21,411 nt of DNA from Azolla pinnata (taxonomy: Eukaryota; Streptophyta; Polypodiopsida; Salviniales; Salviniaceae), in contig JBBBWG010029988.1 of the NCBI GenBank assembly GCA_037176905.1, forward strand, positions 26,714-48,124. The letters run 5' to 3'. Shown here in pieces: positions 1-11,100 of this stretch. Position 1 is the stretch's first letter, and every line of letters begins with the position of its first letter. Under the pieces are notes generated by a model, which was not told where the DNA came from, made no database searches, and was given only the letters and a program-made list of their open reading frames with translations. The position numbers were made by a program, and so were the translations under genes.

Positions 1-825
1 TTTCCATCCCTTTGCTCATATCGTTGGATTTCCATCCCTTTGCTCATATCGTTGGATTTCCATCCCTTTGCTCATATGTTTTGTTTCCATCCCTTTGCTC
101 ATATCGTTGGATTTCCATCCCTTTGCTCATATGTTTTGTTTCCATCCCTTTGCTCATATCGTTGGATTTCCATCCCTTTGCTCATATGTTTTGTTTCCAT
201 CCCTTTGCTCATATGATTGTCTCCAATCCCTTTCCTCATATGTTTGTTTCCAATCCCTTTGCTCATATTGTTGTTTCCATCCCTATGCTCATATCGTTGG
301 ATTTCCATCCCTTTGCTCATATCGCTATTTCGATCCCCTTGGCTCATTTGGTTATTTCGATCCCCTTGGCTCATTTGGTTATTTCGATCCCCTCTGCTTA
401 TTTTGATCCCCTTTGCTCATTTGGTTATTCCAATCCCTTTGCTCATTTGGTTATTTCAAAATCCCTTCGCTCGTTTGGTTATTTTGATCCCCTTTGCCCG
501 TTTGGTTATTTTGATCCCCTTTGCTCGTTTGGTTATTTTGATCCCCTTTGCTCGTTTGGTTATTTTGATCCCCTTCGCTCATTTGGTTATTTTGATCCCC
601 TTCGCTCATTTGGTTATTTCGATCCTTTTGCTCATTTGGCTATTTCTATCCCTTTGCTCATTTGGTTATTTCGATCCCTTTGCTCATTTGGTTATTTCGA
701 TCCCTTTGCTCATTTGGCTATTTCGATCCCTTCGCTCATTTGGCTATTTCGATCCCTTCGCTCATGTGGCTATTTCTATCCCTTTGCTCATTTGGCTATT
801 TCTATCCCTTCTGGTCATATTGTTA
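1..825. repeat. 26-28 bp minisatellite, about 30 copies
   Basis: A tandem array with the core CCATCCCTTTGCTCATAT, drifting to GATCCCTTTGCTCATTTGG toward the right. The left part alternates a 28-bp form ending TCGTTGGA with a 27-bp form ending GTTTTG (about positions 29-193). From about 330 onward the units are 26-27 bp. Long reading frames on both strands give only the periodic peptide of the repeat, with no domain and no independent start, so I do not call them genes. The array runs off the left edge, so its true length is unknown. Confidence 0.95.
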
Positions 826-1705
826 AATAATGCTTCATTCTTGTAGATCTCAGTCATAGTTGGCTTTTATATACATGCAGACATCTGTTAATTGTCTGCC
901 ACATGCAATAATCATGAGGACCCATATGCTCAAATCTATGGCTTCTTTGTTTTCTCCTCTTCTGCTTTTTTTTTGCGGTTGCCATAGGAAATGTTCCGAT
1001 CATGTCGAATGATCCAATCCAGAGTATGTTTTGAATACTGTTTTGGTGAATGCAAGCTTGTTGCTCCAGTACAGGCGTACACCAAGGAAGAACTCAGATT
1101 TGTGGTTGTCATGGTTGTAACCTAAGCATTATGTTGGTTCATTCTGTGGCACGAATCAGATTGCAGCATCAGAAAACCCAACCCGATGCTCTAGCTGATG
1201 TAGAAACACATCAGTATAAGCAAATATGATGATCACCTCCAGCTCACGGTGCTCTATGCTACAAACACGACCAGTATTTTCAGACGATTCTTGAGATATA
1301 CTGATCTTCAACTGAGACAGGTTAAAGATGTGAGTCTGATAAGCTGTACTGTAATAAGCTAAGCCTTACCAAATCAACATGGTATTTGGATGACTAGCCA
1401 AGCAACAATTGTATAGACATTGGATATATTACAATACATTGTTCTTGATAACACAATTACATTCTAATTTTTAGTGTTCTCGCTTTTCGATTTGTGATCT
1501 TGTCCTTGGTTACTTATACAACCCTGAGGATACAGTTAACAAGGAAAAGTCATGGTGACACCATATGATCTTGTTCTTGGTAACAGCAAAATGGACTCTT
1601 TCTTAAAGTTCAGTCATCTAGATGCTTGTGCTCCTGGATGATGCGCTTGTGTTCTTGGGGTAGCTCATCTTTCCTCATGAACTAAAAAGGTCATTACCAA
1701 TTCTT
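826..1705. other. No gene seen; 3' flank of the desulfhydrase gene
   Basis: This AT-rich sequence lies between the minisatellite and the stop codon of the minus-strand gene that ends at 1706. Its right end should hold that gene's 3' UTR. I see no long conserved reading frame, no RNA gene and no clear polyadenylation signal. Confidence 0.5.
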
Positions 1706-4371
1706 CTAGAATTCTGTCGGATATCGTTGTGCTACACCAAAGAGACCCATGGTTCCTCCGGTATGAAGAATCGCAACCTTCGTTCCCCCCGTCGAGCAGA
1801 GTTCACACCCAGCTTCCCAAGCTGCTAATGTATATATAGGATCAAACAAAATGCCTGTCGCTTTGGCGATAGCTCGACAACTCCGTACTTCTCCTTCCAA
1901 GACATTCCCGAACCTGCAATGGATTTGGAAGGTTTAGCTGATAGTGCAAACCTGTCGTAATTCGATGCCTCGAGCAAACACTAATAGTTACTTGCGTGGC
2001 CTCTTTCTTTCGATCCATCTGATGCACTCGTCCAGGTCTGCTTGGCATACCCTGAATTCTCCATGCATCCTGTTGAAATCATTCAGTAACTGTGTTGCAA
2101 AACTCGTGTATGATTCCCTTCCTCCCACCAGCATGACGCTAACGACCTTCCAGGGCAACCTAAGGACAAGCTTCAGGTAATAAGTTAAAATTTCATCAAG
2201 TAATGATCAAGAGCAACAAATTGTATCTGATGTAAGATAATCAGCCACAGATTTAAACACGGTTCTACCGATCCTCCATGCAAATTTAGTAAGCTCTACA
2301 AAAGGCCTGCCCTTTTCTTAAGCATTTTCGGTTCGGAGCAATATTCACCTTAGATTGAATAGCCTTTTACATGCATGCCTATAGAATCCAATACAATTAG
2401 ATACCAATCTGCTCTTCAAATTGCTTAGGGTTTTAGTAGAAAATTCAAAGCACACAAGCTAGAAAAGCCAATTAGGAATCACAATACCTTAACAAGATAA
2501 TGCCAATCGCTAGACCAACTGCTGTGGTTCCGGTTCCACTGTCCACAACAAGTTGTAACTCCTCATACCTTCCAAAGCAAGATGGAAGCGCTAGGTAATC
2601 CACAAGCCGAATCAATCCTGACAAGGAACAACCAGCAAAGTATAATTCAAAATCCGTTTAACGAGGAACTGCAGAAAGTAAAAAAAAATATAGCCGGAAA
2701 AGTAGTATGGCATACCTAATAAAGCTATGGCATCACTTGCTCCCTCTTTCACAATGGCCACCCTCTTCACAGGAAATTCAGAAGCTTCTTTCTGAAAACA
2801 ATCTGAATTTAAAGCGGTAGATTGCAAGCTTTCTACCCAGATTATTGAGCCATTATTGGCAATGCTTTCCGCATATTTTGTCAACATAGTCTTCCGGTTG
2901 GCATACTCAGATCTCGACACATAAGTCACCTCGCCATACATTCCTGAAATAAGATTGTGACCTGTAGGTATGGACAGCCTCTCCCCTCGGAGTAAGAGAT
3001 GGGCTCGGAGACCATTCTCAGCACAGGCAACCGCTGCCAGAGAAGAACAGCGATGATTCAATGGTTATTTTCTATTATGGTTAAGTGCAACAAGCATAAC
3101 CGAAACCTGTTGCATGAATAATTAAGTTTTTGCTCATAGGTTTTTCCATAGAAGTAAAACTGTCTGTTAAGGAGCTACACTAAAGCCAGAAATACTCAAA
3201 CCACTCACAATCTCACATGATCAATGGTTTTCAGTAATGCAAAGAAATTAGCTGCCTTGTGCTGTTGGCCAGTCCCTTTTCTCTATAAAATGAGCACCCT
3301 CTATAGGAATTGCGAGTTATATTTGCATAATTCACCCCCATCACCCATATGCCACTTAAGTATTATGGGTTTCAGCTCCGGAATTCAACTAGGTCCAATC
3401 AGCCCACGTGCTGATGGGACCTATTTCTAAACTCTCTCCGGCTTTATTCATTCCCAAATAGTTTGCAACACCATCTGTCGCACACATCTATCGGCAACTG
3501 CCCCGAGTTTCTCAGGTCAGCTGAGCCCTCAGCTGGGCCCAAACCGATCAAAAAATTTGAGCCGCAGCCTGAGCTGATACCCATTAAGCTAAAAATAGAA
3601 CACACACACACACACATAGTATAACACACAAATACAGAGTTAATAATAGATATACCAGCTCAAGCTGCTTTAGTATCTTGGGGGCACTCAAGCTGATTGA
3701 GAAGGAAGCCAAGTGAAGCCAATCCTTGACTACAAAGATCAAGCCAACTACAAGCAGCTATAAACTATTCAGGTCCAATTTGTGACACAAATAGATTTCC
3801 GATATAGAGCAATGTACAGCTTTGACACAGTCTGCAATCTTGAAATGCACACATATAGTCACTCATAGTTGGATTTGGAGAAGTGTTCTTACTCTTTACC
3901 TTTTCTTTTGTAGTTAATCCTTCAGGGTTTATTAGTGACGAGAGAAGGAACCGAGCTTCTTTTTAATTTTCCCAAAGAACTGATTCTTCCTTGTTTACCC
4001 AAATGGCATCAACTCTCTTCGGAGCTTGAACAATAATATTTCTAAAAAAACTGGATGTCCTCGATTCAGTAGATTTTAAAAAATCTCAGGTAACTTTTCA
4101 AAGTCCATCCTTCATGACAGATAAACAATCCAGATTGACTGTTTTCATATACGGATGACCCTAACCCTCAAATATGTAAATTACTAGCAATAGATTTATT
4201 TGCATTACCTAACGCAGCTGCATGAGCACTCTGACAACCTCCGCATGTGATCTGAAAGATGTTTCAGTAAACTCAGATCATGATTTAGCATCTGGAAAAT
4301 TAGATGCCAAGATGCCAGCTCATCAAGACTAGATTGAATCCAGCCTATACATATGCATACACATACATACA

Positions 4372-4408
<37 letters not shown>

Positions 4409-5847
4409 ACACACAAGAATGTACGTAAATTTGTATGTGAGTACAGATATAGATATATATAGATTCCCTACTGCATTCCTAAACTAATGTGATATTGTTT
4501 TTTTCATACCACTCCTAAAAGTTATATGTATGGAAATGCAAATCAGCCAAGTTCTGAAAGGTGTAGTTATTTAGCTTCCATAGTGCAGATATTTAAAAAG
4601 AAGCAAACAGAACCTAAGAAAAATAGATATGCCCTGTCATGCTTCAATGAAACTTGAAGCACTTGAAAGGCCATAATTACTAAAAGAACAGTAAAATTCA
4701 AGGATTAAAGCTTCAATAGGAGACCTCATAACCTGACCTCATAACCCGAAGGCATTCTTGAAACAATAATATGCAGGGTTGGAAGTCAAAGAAACAATCA
4801 AGACTGCAGCTTATTAAACTAGCATTCTTGGGAAAGAAAAAAAATTCGCTGATTCAAGGATTTAATCCTGGACAGATGAAATTCTTGGCCAACAGTAGCA
4901 TCATCAAGAAATTAAAACACTTCAATGTACAACAAATATGAGAGTTCAAGACACATTCAAAAGTTGTAAATGTTAATCCGTAAGCCTCGATCAGAAGAAT
5001 GCATTATTTACCAATGTACCATAAACATGAGAATTCAAGACATTTTTCAAAACATGTACCCTTTAATCCATGATTATTCACCAAAAAAAGGAGTGTACTA
5101 ACCTGTCATATATCTTTGGGACAAACCATTCTAATAAAAGTTATAATCATACATTCAGGATTTACTTTAATTTGTGAAAAAGAGAAGGAATTAAAACACG
5201 ACTTGTATGTAGCAGGCTTCTGAAACCTTGTATATAACATTCGAGGCTTCGATGCACATATATTGAATAAAAAGGAGAAGAGCCGTTGTGACTTACCACA
5301 TCGGTAGCTGAAATCGATCGTAGAAGTGGCAACAGAGCATCTAATTTCCTGAGCTTGTTACCCCCCATGGTGGGATGAAGCAGATCATCCCTGATGACAT
5401 ACAAGTTTTTGGATATCTGAAGCGTCTGATCGATTCTTGTGCGAGGGCTTGCCAAGAGCCATGGCTGGTCGAGGATCTCCGCAACATTGTCCTGGGGCTC
5501 TCTACAGGAGCTGCTGTGCAAGGAGCCTGCAAAACCTTCAGTGAACCGAGAGAATTAGAAACAGAACGAGCCCACGATGATGATGATGATGATGGTGGTG
5601 ATGATGATGATGGTCAAATTGCTCATTGTGGTGATGGTGGTGAGGGTTGTGACATGTGTGGCCCCCGACGGATGATGCTTGAGAGGCGTTAGATTCGAGG
5701 AATCTACGGACCCAGGAATCTGCACTGGCATGAAGGTGCTCTGGAGATGGAGCTAAACACAATAGCCCGGGGCGACAACATTCCAAGGGACTGTTTCAAA
5801 GGCAGCACCATAGCCGAACGTTCAGGGCTGTTGAAAGGAGGCACCAT
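1706..5847 (-). CDS. D-cysteine desulfhydrase 2-like PLP enzyme (7 exons)
   Basis: Exons in transcript order: 5847-5712 (tentative), 5526-5297, 4251-4209, 3033-2716, 2617-2488, 2159-1992, 1913-1706. All phases agree and give about 410 aa. The family (ACC deaminase/D-cysteine desulfhydrase, fold type II PLP enzymes) breaks D-cysteine into pyruvate, ammonia and H2S. The product most resembles the plant D-CDES2 subgroup. Motifs: RDDLLHP followed by GGNKLRKLD, where the Lys near residue 103 is the expected PLP lysine; TCGGCQSAH (about 124-132), the substrate loop, with Ala where most family members have Asn; SGTGTTAVG (about 269-277), the phosphate loop; and HTGGTMGLFG near the C-terminus. The first exon would encode an Arg/Ser-rich leader lacking acidic residues near its end, like an organellar transit peptide, but its donor (GG|GTCCGT) is weak. 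The core from residue about 64 onward is secure. The exact substrate is inferred from family membership. Confidence 0.85.
3600..3617. repeat. (CA)n microsatellite in intron 3
   Basis: About eight CA dinucleotides lie inside the third intron (3034-4208) of the desulfhydrase gene. Confidence 0.9.
4361..4401. repeat. (CATA)n microsatellite in intron 3
   Basis: About ten CATA tetranucleotides, followed by a short TA run, lie inside intron 3 and about 110 bp upstream in sense orientation of nothing coding; the nearest exon is the 43-nt exon at 4209-4251, so the tract actually sits in intron 2 (4252-5296), just before that exon's acceptor. A minus-strand frame across it is a low-complexity artefact. 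Confidence 0.85.
5575..5613. repeat. (GAT)n trinucleotide tract in proposed intron 1
   Basis: GATGATGAT and GGTGAT triplets lie in the proposed first intron (5527-5711) of the desulfhydrase gene. In one minus-strand frame they read as a long poly-His run. That frame has no ATG and cannot join the enzyme core in phase, so I treat the tract as intronic. Confidence 0.75.
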
Positions 5848-5905
5848 AGCCCCGCTGCAGCAGCATCTTCTTTTCCTTCAGATGGGCGACAGATGGCCTC
5901 TGCTG

Positions 5906-6115
5906 CCTTCCATAGCCATAGCCATAGACAGAGCTAAGATTAGGGTTTACCTTCCATGGCCATAGCCATAGACAGAGCCAAGATTAGGGTTTACCTTCCA
6001 TGGCCATAGCCACAGATAGAGCCAAGATTAGGGTTTACCTTCCATGGCCATAGCCACAGATAGAGCCACGATTAGGGTTTACCTTCCATGGCCATAGCCA
6101 CAGATAGAGCCAAGA
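5906..6115. repeat. 44-bp tandem repeat with telo-box motifs
   Basis: There are 4.8 copies of a 44-bp unit, starting at 5906, 5950, 5994, 6038 and 6082. Each unit runs from CCTTCCATGG through ATAGCC to TTAGGGTTTA. On the minus strand each full unit carries TAAACCCTAATC, a telo box (AAACCCTAA), which is a known cis-element in plant promoters. The array ends about 60 bp upstream of the proposed ATG at 5847, so it lies in the promoter or 5' UTR. The minus strand of the units also contains ATG codons in ATGGCCATGG. Confidence 0.92.
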
Positions 6116-6414
6116 TTTCGAGGTTTAGGGTTAGGGTTTAGAGTGTGATGAAGGACATTAGCTTAGTAGAAAGGAGACTGCGATTAGCAGCTTAATGATT
6201 TGTAGTTAACGAGCGCATCACTTGCTAATCAGATAGGATTCATTGCGCTAACGATGGAGCTTGCTTGATGAATGTTGAGTTCCAATGCCACGATTAGAAG
6301 TGGCAGTTATTAATTAGGAGTGCCTCCCATTTAATTTGCTTCGATTAGCAGCTGTTGCAGGAGCGATTTAGCGACGGCGAAGGCCATCAAACTTGAGAAG
6401 GGTTAGCGATGCTA
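6116..6414. other. Upstream flank of the desulfhydrase gene, no gene
   Basis: Non-coding sequence between two tandem repeats, starting with two TTTAGGG-like motifs at about 6122-6139. It probably belongs to the upstream region of the minus-strand gene. I see no further structure. Confidence 0.5.
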
Positions 6415-6907
6415 ATGGCAACAATCCAGTGCCCCATTTGGTTGGCTAATGCCACTGGTTAATGGATCACTAGTGCTAATCTCATACATGGTTGATTGTT
6501 GTGTTAGGGTTTAGGGTTTAGGGTTTTGGCTCATGCATGTTTAGGGTTTAGATGGCTTGGCACATGGCGACAATCCAACACCCCATTCAGTTGGCTAATG
6601 CCACTGGTTAATGGATCACTAGTGCTAATCTCATCATGTCTTTGTTAGGCTACATGGTTGATTGCTGTGATTAGGGTTTAGGGTTTAGGGTTTAGGCTCA
6701 TGCATGTTTAGGGTTTAGATGGCTTGGCACATGGCGACAATCCAACACCACATTCAGTTGGCGAATGCTACTGGTTAATGGATCACTAGTGCTAATCTCA
6801 TCATGTCTTTGTTAGGCTCATGCATGGTTGATTGCTGTGATTAGGTTTTCGGGTTTAGGGTTTAGGGTTTAGGCTCATGCATGTTTAGGGTTTAGATGGC
6901 TTGGCAC
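6415..6907. repeat. Three copies of a 149-177 bp repeat with TTTAGGG runs
   Basis: Copies at about 6415-6563, 6564-6730 and 6731-6907. Each starts with ATGGC(A/G)ACAATCCA, passes through GGTTAATGGATCACTAGTGC, contains a run of three or so TTTAGGG-type heptamers, then CTCATGCATGTTTAGGG, and ends GATGGCTTGGCAC. The copies differ by substitutions and by an indel near the TCATGTCTTTGTTAGGC segment, which copy 1 lacks. No coding potential is seen. Confidence 0.92.
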
Positions 6908-8109
6908 AAGCCATTGCTGCCAAATAGCAGACATTAGTAGCTACCAACTTGATTCAAATATCAAACATTAGTAGCTACCAAACTGAACCAAAAACAATCT
7001 GAATGCCTCAAATGCCCATATTAAGGCCATCGACAGTCTACACAAAGATGACTCTGAATTATATAATAAGCATCTCTGAATGGAGAACATGGAAGGGGCA
7101 AACCTTGCAGTTTCTGATCATGAGCTCCAACTCTAAAACAACTTAAGACACACAATGTAAGATGAATCAAGAATTGTCCAATTCTAACTTGGGTTTGCAG
7201 AAGATTAGCAAAAATATAACTTAGAAATATCAAAGAGAAATATCTGGCCATTGTTTTGGATGCACCCAACCTACCAAAGATCTTTGGGGACTCTGGGTAC
7301 TACAATCAGTCTTACAGGTAATTTAAATACAGCCACAGCCCCATACCTTTCACCTTGCATGATCAACATTTACATCAAAGTTACAAGTTCTGGGCCAGAC
7401 TCTCGCATTGGAGTCTGCTACAGTTTTGAGCAGGAGTGCCAAAACCCAGCAAGAGAATGATATCATAACCCTGTACATCATCAAAAGATGAAAGCAAAAT
7501 CTCTGGAACTCATAACAAAGGCTAGGCAAGGCACCAAAAGTATGACAATCTTACAGATGCCTTTTATTTCTCCAATCTCAACGGCTAAGTACTTCGTAGA
7601 AGCATTTCATTAGACAGTACATCTATATTGTGCCATCATAATAGAAATCTGAGAATTGTCAAGATTGCACGTACACAGACTTATAATTGAATATTCTCTG
7701 TATTAGATAAGGAAAAACATCAAAATGAATCCACAAAACCTGCCATACAAATACTTTATCAATTTAGCATTTACCCTCTTGAGCTGGGAGACTACCAACT
7801 GGTGCAAATGCTTCCAGACTTTCTCCAATTTTTACGTGCAATAAACCTCTTACAGACCTTCACACATTAAAACAACTCAGTATACAGGCAAACCTGCCAA
7901 TGCTAGCTAGCTAACCCTCTGAATGAGAAGAAATTTCACAAACTTATTATGTACACTCTGCCCAAACCTTCCATGTTTGCCCCCAACTAAGGTGATATAG
8001 TTGTCACTAAAAGCATCGCGCACAATTATCAGTAGTCAGAGCAGATATCTGGGGACCTCAATGGTGGTAACAACCCACAATACAACTTTTGTATATGGGT
8101 TCTCACCTG
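6908..8109. other. 3' flank and probable 3' UTR of the GIP1-like gene
   Basis: No separate gene is seen here. On the minus strand, an AATAAA candidate polyadenylation signal lies at 7563-7568, about 540 bp after the stop at 8110. A CAG|GTGAGA donor-like site starts directly after the stop (about 8105), so a 3' UTR intron is possible. The small reading frames in this stretch show no family features. Confidence 0.5.
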
Positions 8110-11100
8110 TTAGTAGTTTGGTGGCCAATGCAATTGTCCCCTTTGTTGCTGCTGTTGATAACCTCCACTCTGATTTCCTGAACCTCCAACAGCACCCAAC
8201 GCTTGTGGCTGTTGAAGCAACTGATGAACTGCTGGGGCTGACCCTGATTGAGACTGATGATACAAACTTGCATACGCTGCTGCTGGTACAGCATGCATTG
8301 GTTGTGAGTGAGCAAAATTTGTGTGCTGGCCTTGACCTAGTAAGTTATAGTATGAATTAGTCTGCATTGATGTCATGTCTCTTGATGGTGTATTCTGTAT
8401 CCACACTCCTGAACCCTCTGCCTGCTGCTGCACAAACACACAACAATGTAAATAAAAGTAATGGAGGATCACGTTGCACCAGATTAGAGTATTATCCAAG
8501 AGTCAAGTACAAATTACAATTTATTCCAAGATACCCCTGTATATTTTTTACCACATTATGTCTACGTTTTGCAAAACTAATCTGACTATCACCACAGGTG
8601 AAAATTTAATTACTTCATAGGAGAATTCTGGTATCATTAGAAAAGTATTAACGTTCTAGTACACAATTCAAAACTGATTTGTTTTTGGGTTTTGTACAAA
8701 GACATTTGAGGATAGCATTTACCAACCTGCGGACTGGGAATAAAGAGATTGTTGTCCTTGTACTGTGGTCCACTCACATCGTCATAGCCAGAGGCAGTTG
8801 CTGAGTTTACAGAAGAGTTAATTGTGGTAAAATTAGAGGGAGAACTACCAAAGTTGCCATACGCAGTAGCACCACCAGCAACATGAGATACATTGCCAGA
8901 AGAAACTCCAGGTTTGTATTGGGGCATTGCATACTTCATAACAGCAGCACTAGCAGCAGAAGTATAGGAAGCTGGGGGAAAATTACTTCCAGGAGCATAA
9001 CTATTTCCAGGAGCTTGTGGATAAGGTGTATTGCCAGCATAACTGTGCTGATAGGGTGAATGCATGTAACCATAGCTAGGTGGAACATAATGAATTCCAA
9101 AAATGTTAGCTCCGAATGGATTCATCGGAACACCTGCATGCTGTGCAGGATAAGCATGAATTGGAATATGTTGCTGCTGCTGGTGCGGAACAGTAACATT
9201 ACTCGGTGCTAAGCCTACAGTTTGAGATGTCTGCGATGCAGGTACTGTCACAGGAGGGACGACAGAGTTCCCACTCTGCACAAAGTACAGTAACACCACA
9301 AACCAGAAATGTCATTTTGTAAACAGAGAGTTCCATTGTGTTGTAAAAAAGCAAGAAATTTTCCCAAACACACAGCTTTTCTATCCATATGCTCTCGAAA
9401 TTATTTTTTCAATCAGGCATTGAGGAACAAAAGGGAGAGTATTTTGCAGTCTTTCCTAAGAATACAAGTTTTACCTCCTGCGAAGAAGTAAGACCTTGGC
9501 CCGTCACCAAAGCAGCACCTGGATTGTACTTGTTGCTGGAGTTTGCAGATACATACTGTGCATATCGTGCATCCAGATCAGTGCTTGGACGAAAAACTGG
9601 ACTGAAGTAGTTTGTATTTGTAACAGGATCTGCATAAGACTGCATTTACGAATATGTTAGATGAAATCCAGCCTCCATATTCTCTACAAAAAAGCACAAT
9701 GCATATTCAACATACCATGAAGTTTTGCACACGTGAAACCTCTTGATTTTGAGATTCAGCATTCTCATATACATATTGATTACTCACAGTCTGGGGTGTT
9801 GGACCTGCCCCAGAATAATTAGGCATTCCTGAAAGAATGTGATGTTCGGTAGTTTGTTCTGAAGGTGTCTCAGCCTTTGTTACCTCTGGTTGTGCAAGGG
9901 ATAAATTTACAGATGAACCCATGTTCATTTTGGCATCTTCTCTATTTCCCAGAGCATCCACAGAAGAATTGGCAGGCTGATTTCTGTAATTATCGTTTGT
10001 AGAAAGAGAAAGATTCACACTGTGATGCACATATGAATGTTGTTAAATTCTGCCAAAACCTTTAAGTATTAAAAAGAGAGCTTCATAAAGCATTAGCAAA
10101 CCTGTCTGGGTTTATTTTCTCCAAAGGAGCTTCATCTGGTAAATTCTCTTCAATAGAAGAAGCACTCTTTTTATCATCTTCATCCTCATCAGCATAATTT
10201 CTATTATCATCAAAATCATCACCAAAGCTTCCAAAATTCAGATGAGTTCGTTCTGCTTCAGGAACCTGCAGGTGATCTGGAATTATTACAGGCAGATCTT
10301 CATGAACACTAAGCTGCTGCAGTTTTGAGGTAGAAATCCGCAGCGCTTCGATATTATTGCTGCCTGAAGATGGTCTGTCTGCAGCATCATTTACAGGATG
10401 ATATGGTGCCACAGATGTAGCAGGTGAGTTGGGCCTCCACTCAATCCCCGGACCTGAAATTTCATTTTTATGACTAGAATGTATCACACCAATAAAGAAA
10501 AAGTGCACAAATTTTTTCTCCAACTTGAGAAACACACCTTTCTCACTTACTGTCTCCTGGGATAGATATGTGACCTTTCCACTGTACTGATTTCCTAGAA
10601 CATCCGGTCTTTGAAGGGGTAGATCAGCTGAAGCAGAGGAAGACTGTAATGGCATATCAGAAATTCCAGCCAGTGAAATTCGCTCTGGAGGAAGACTAGC
10701 CGGTGTGGTGGTAGGAGGAGCTTCAGCGTTCACTGTTTTGAGAGAAGACACTGTATCAGCATGGTGATAGGCATCTGGTGGATGGACTTGAGATGTTCTT
10801 TCCAAAGACTCTTGGAAAGAACCTGATTCATCTAAACTTCCTGTAGATGTAGACTCAGTGTAAGTATCATCAGGAGCATAGAAGGGCTGATGAGCAGCAA
10901 TCCTGGATGTTGTCGAAGTAGATGCAGTAGCGCTTTCTTGTAAAGTGCTACTATTCCCATTACTTGATTTCACAATATCAGCTAACGTTGCTTGCCCTGG
11001 GCCAGTACCCCAACTACCCCTAGATCCTTGTACAACTTTGCTGTAGGCAGGAGTCTCATTGGGTATATTTGATCCAGAAGTCATACCTCCAGTGCTGATC

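Noticed and set aside
1..825. CRISPR-like array
   Set aside because: Units are contiguous with no unique spacers, and the window is clearly plant nuclear DNA.
12..846. Three overlapping plus-strand and one minus-strand frame in the left repeat
   Set aside because: They are periodic translations of the minisatellite with no domain, and open frames occur in several registers.
5538..5786. Minus-strand His-rich frame upstream of the desulfhydrase
   Set aside because: No ATG start, the His run comes from a trinucleotide repeat, and it cannot join the enzyme core in phase.
8001..8585. Plus-strand frames across the end of the GIP1-like gene
   Set aside because: They are antisense shadows of the Gln-rich last exon, whose minus-strand reading ends in the family-typical QLHWPPNY.
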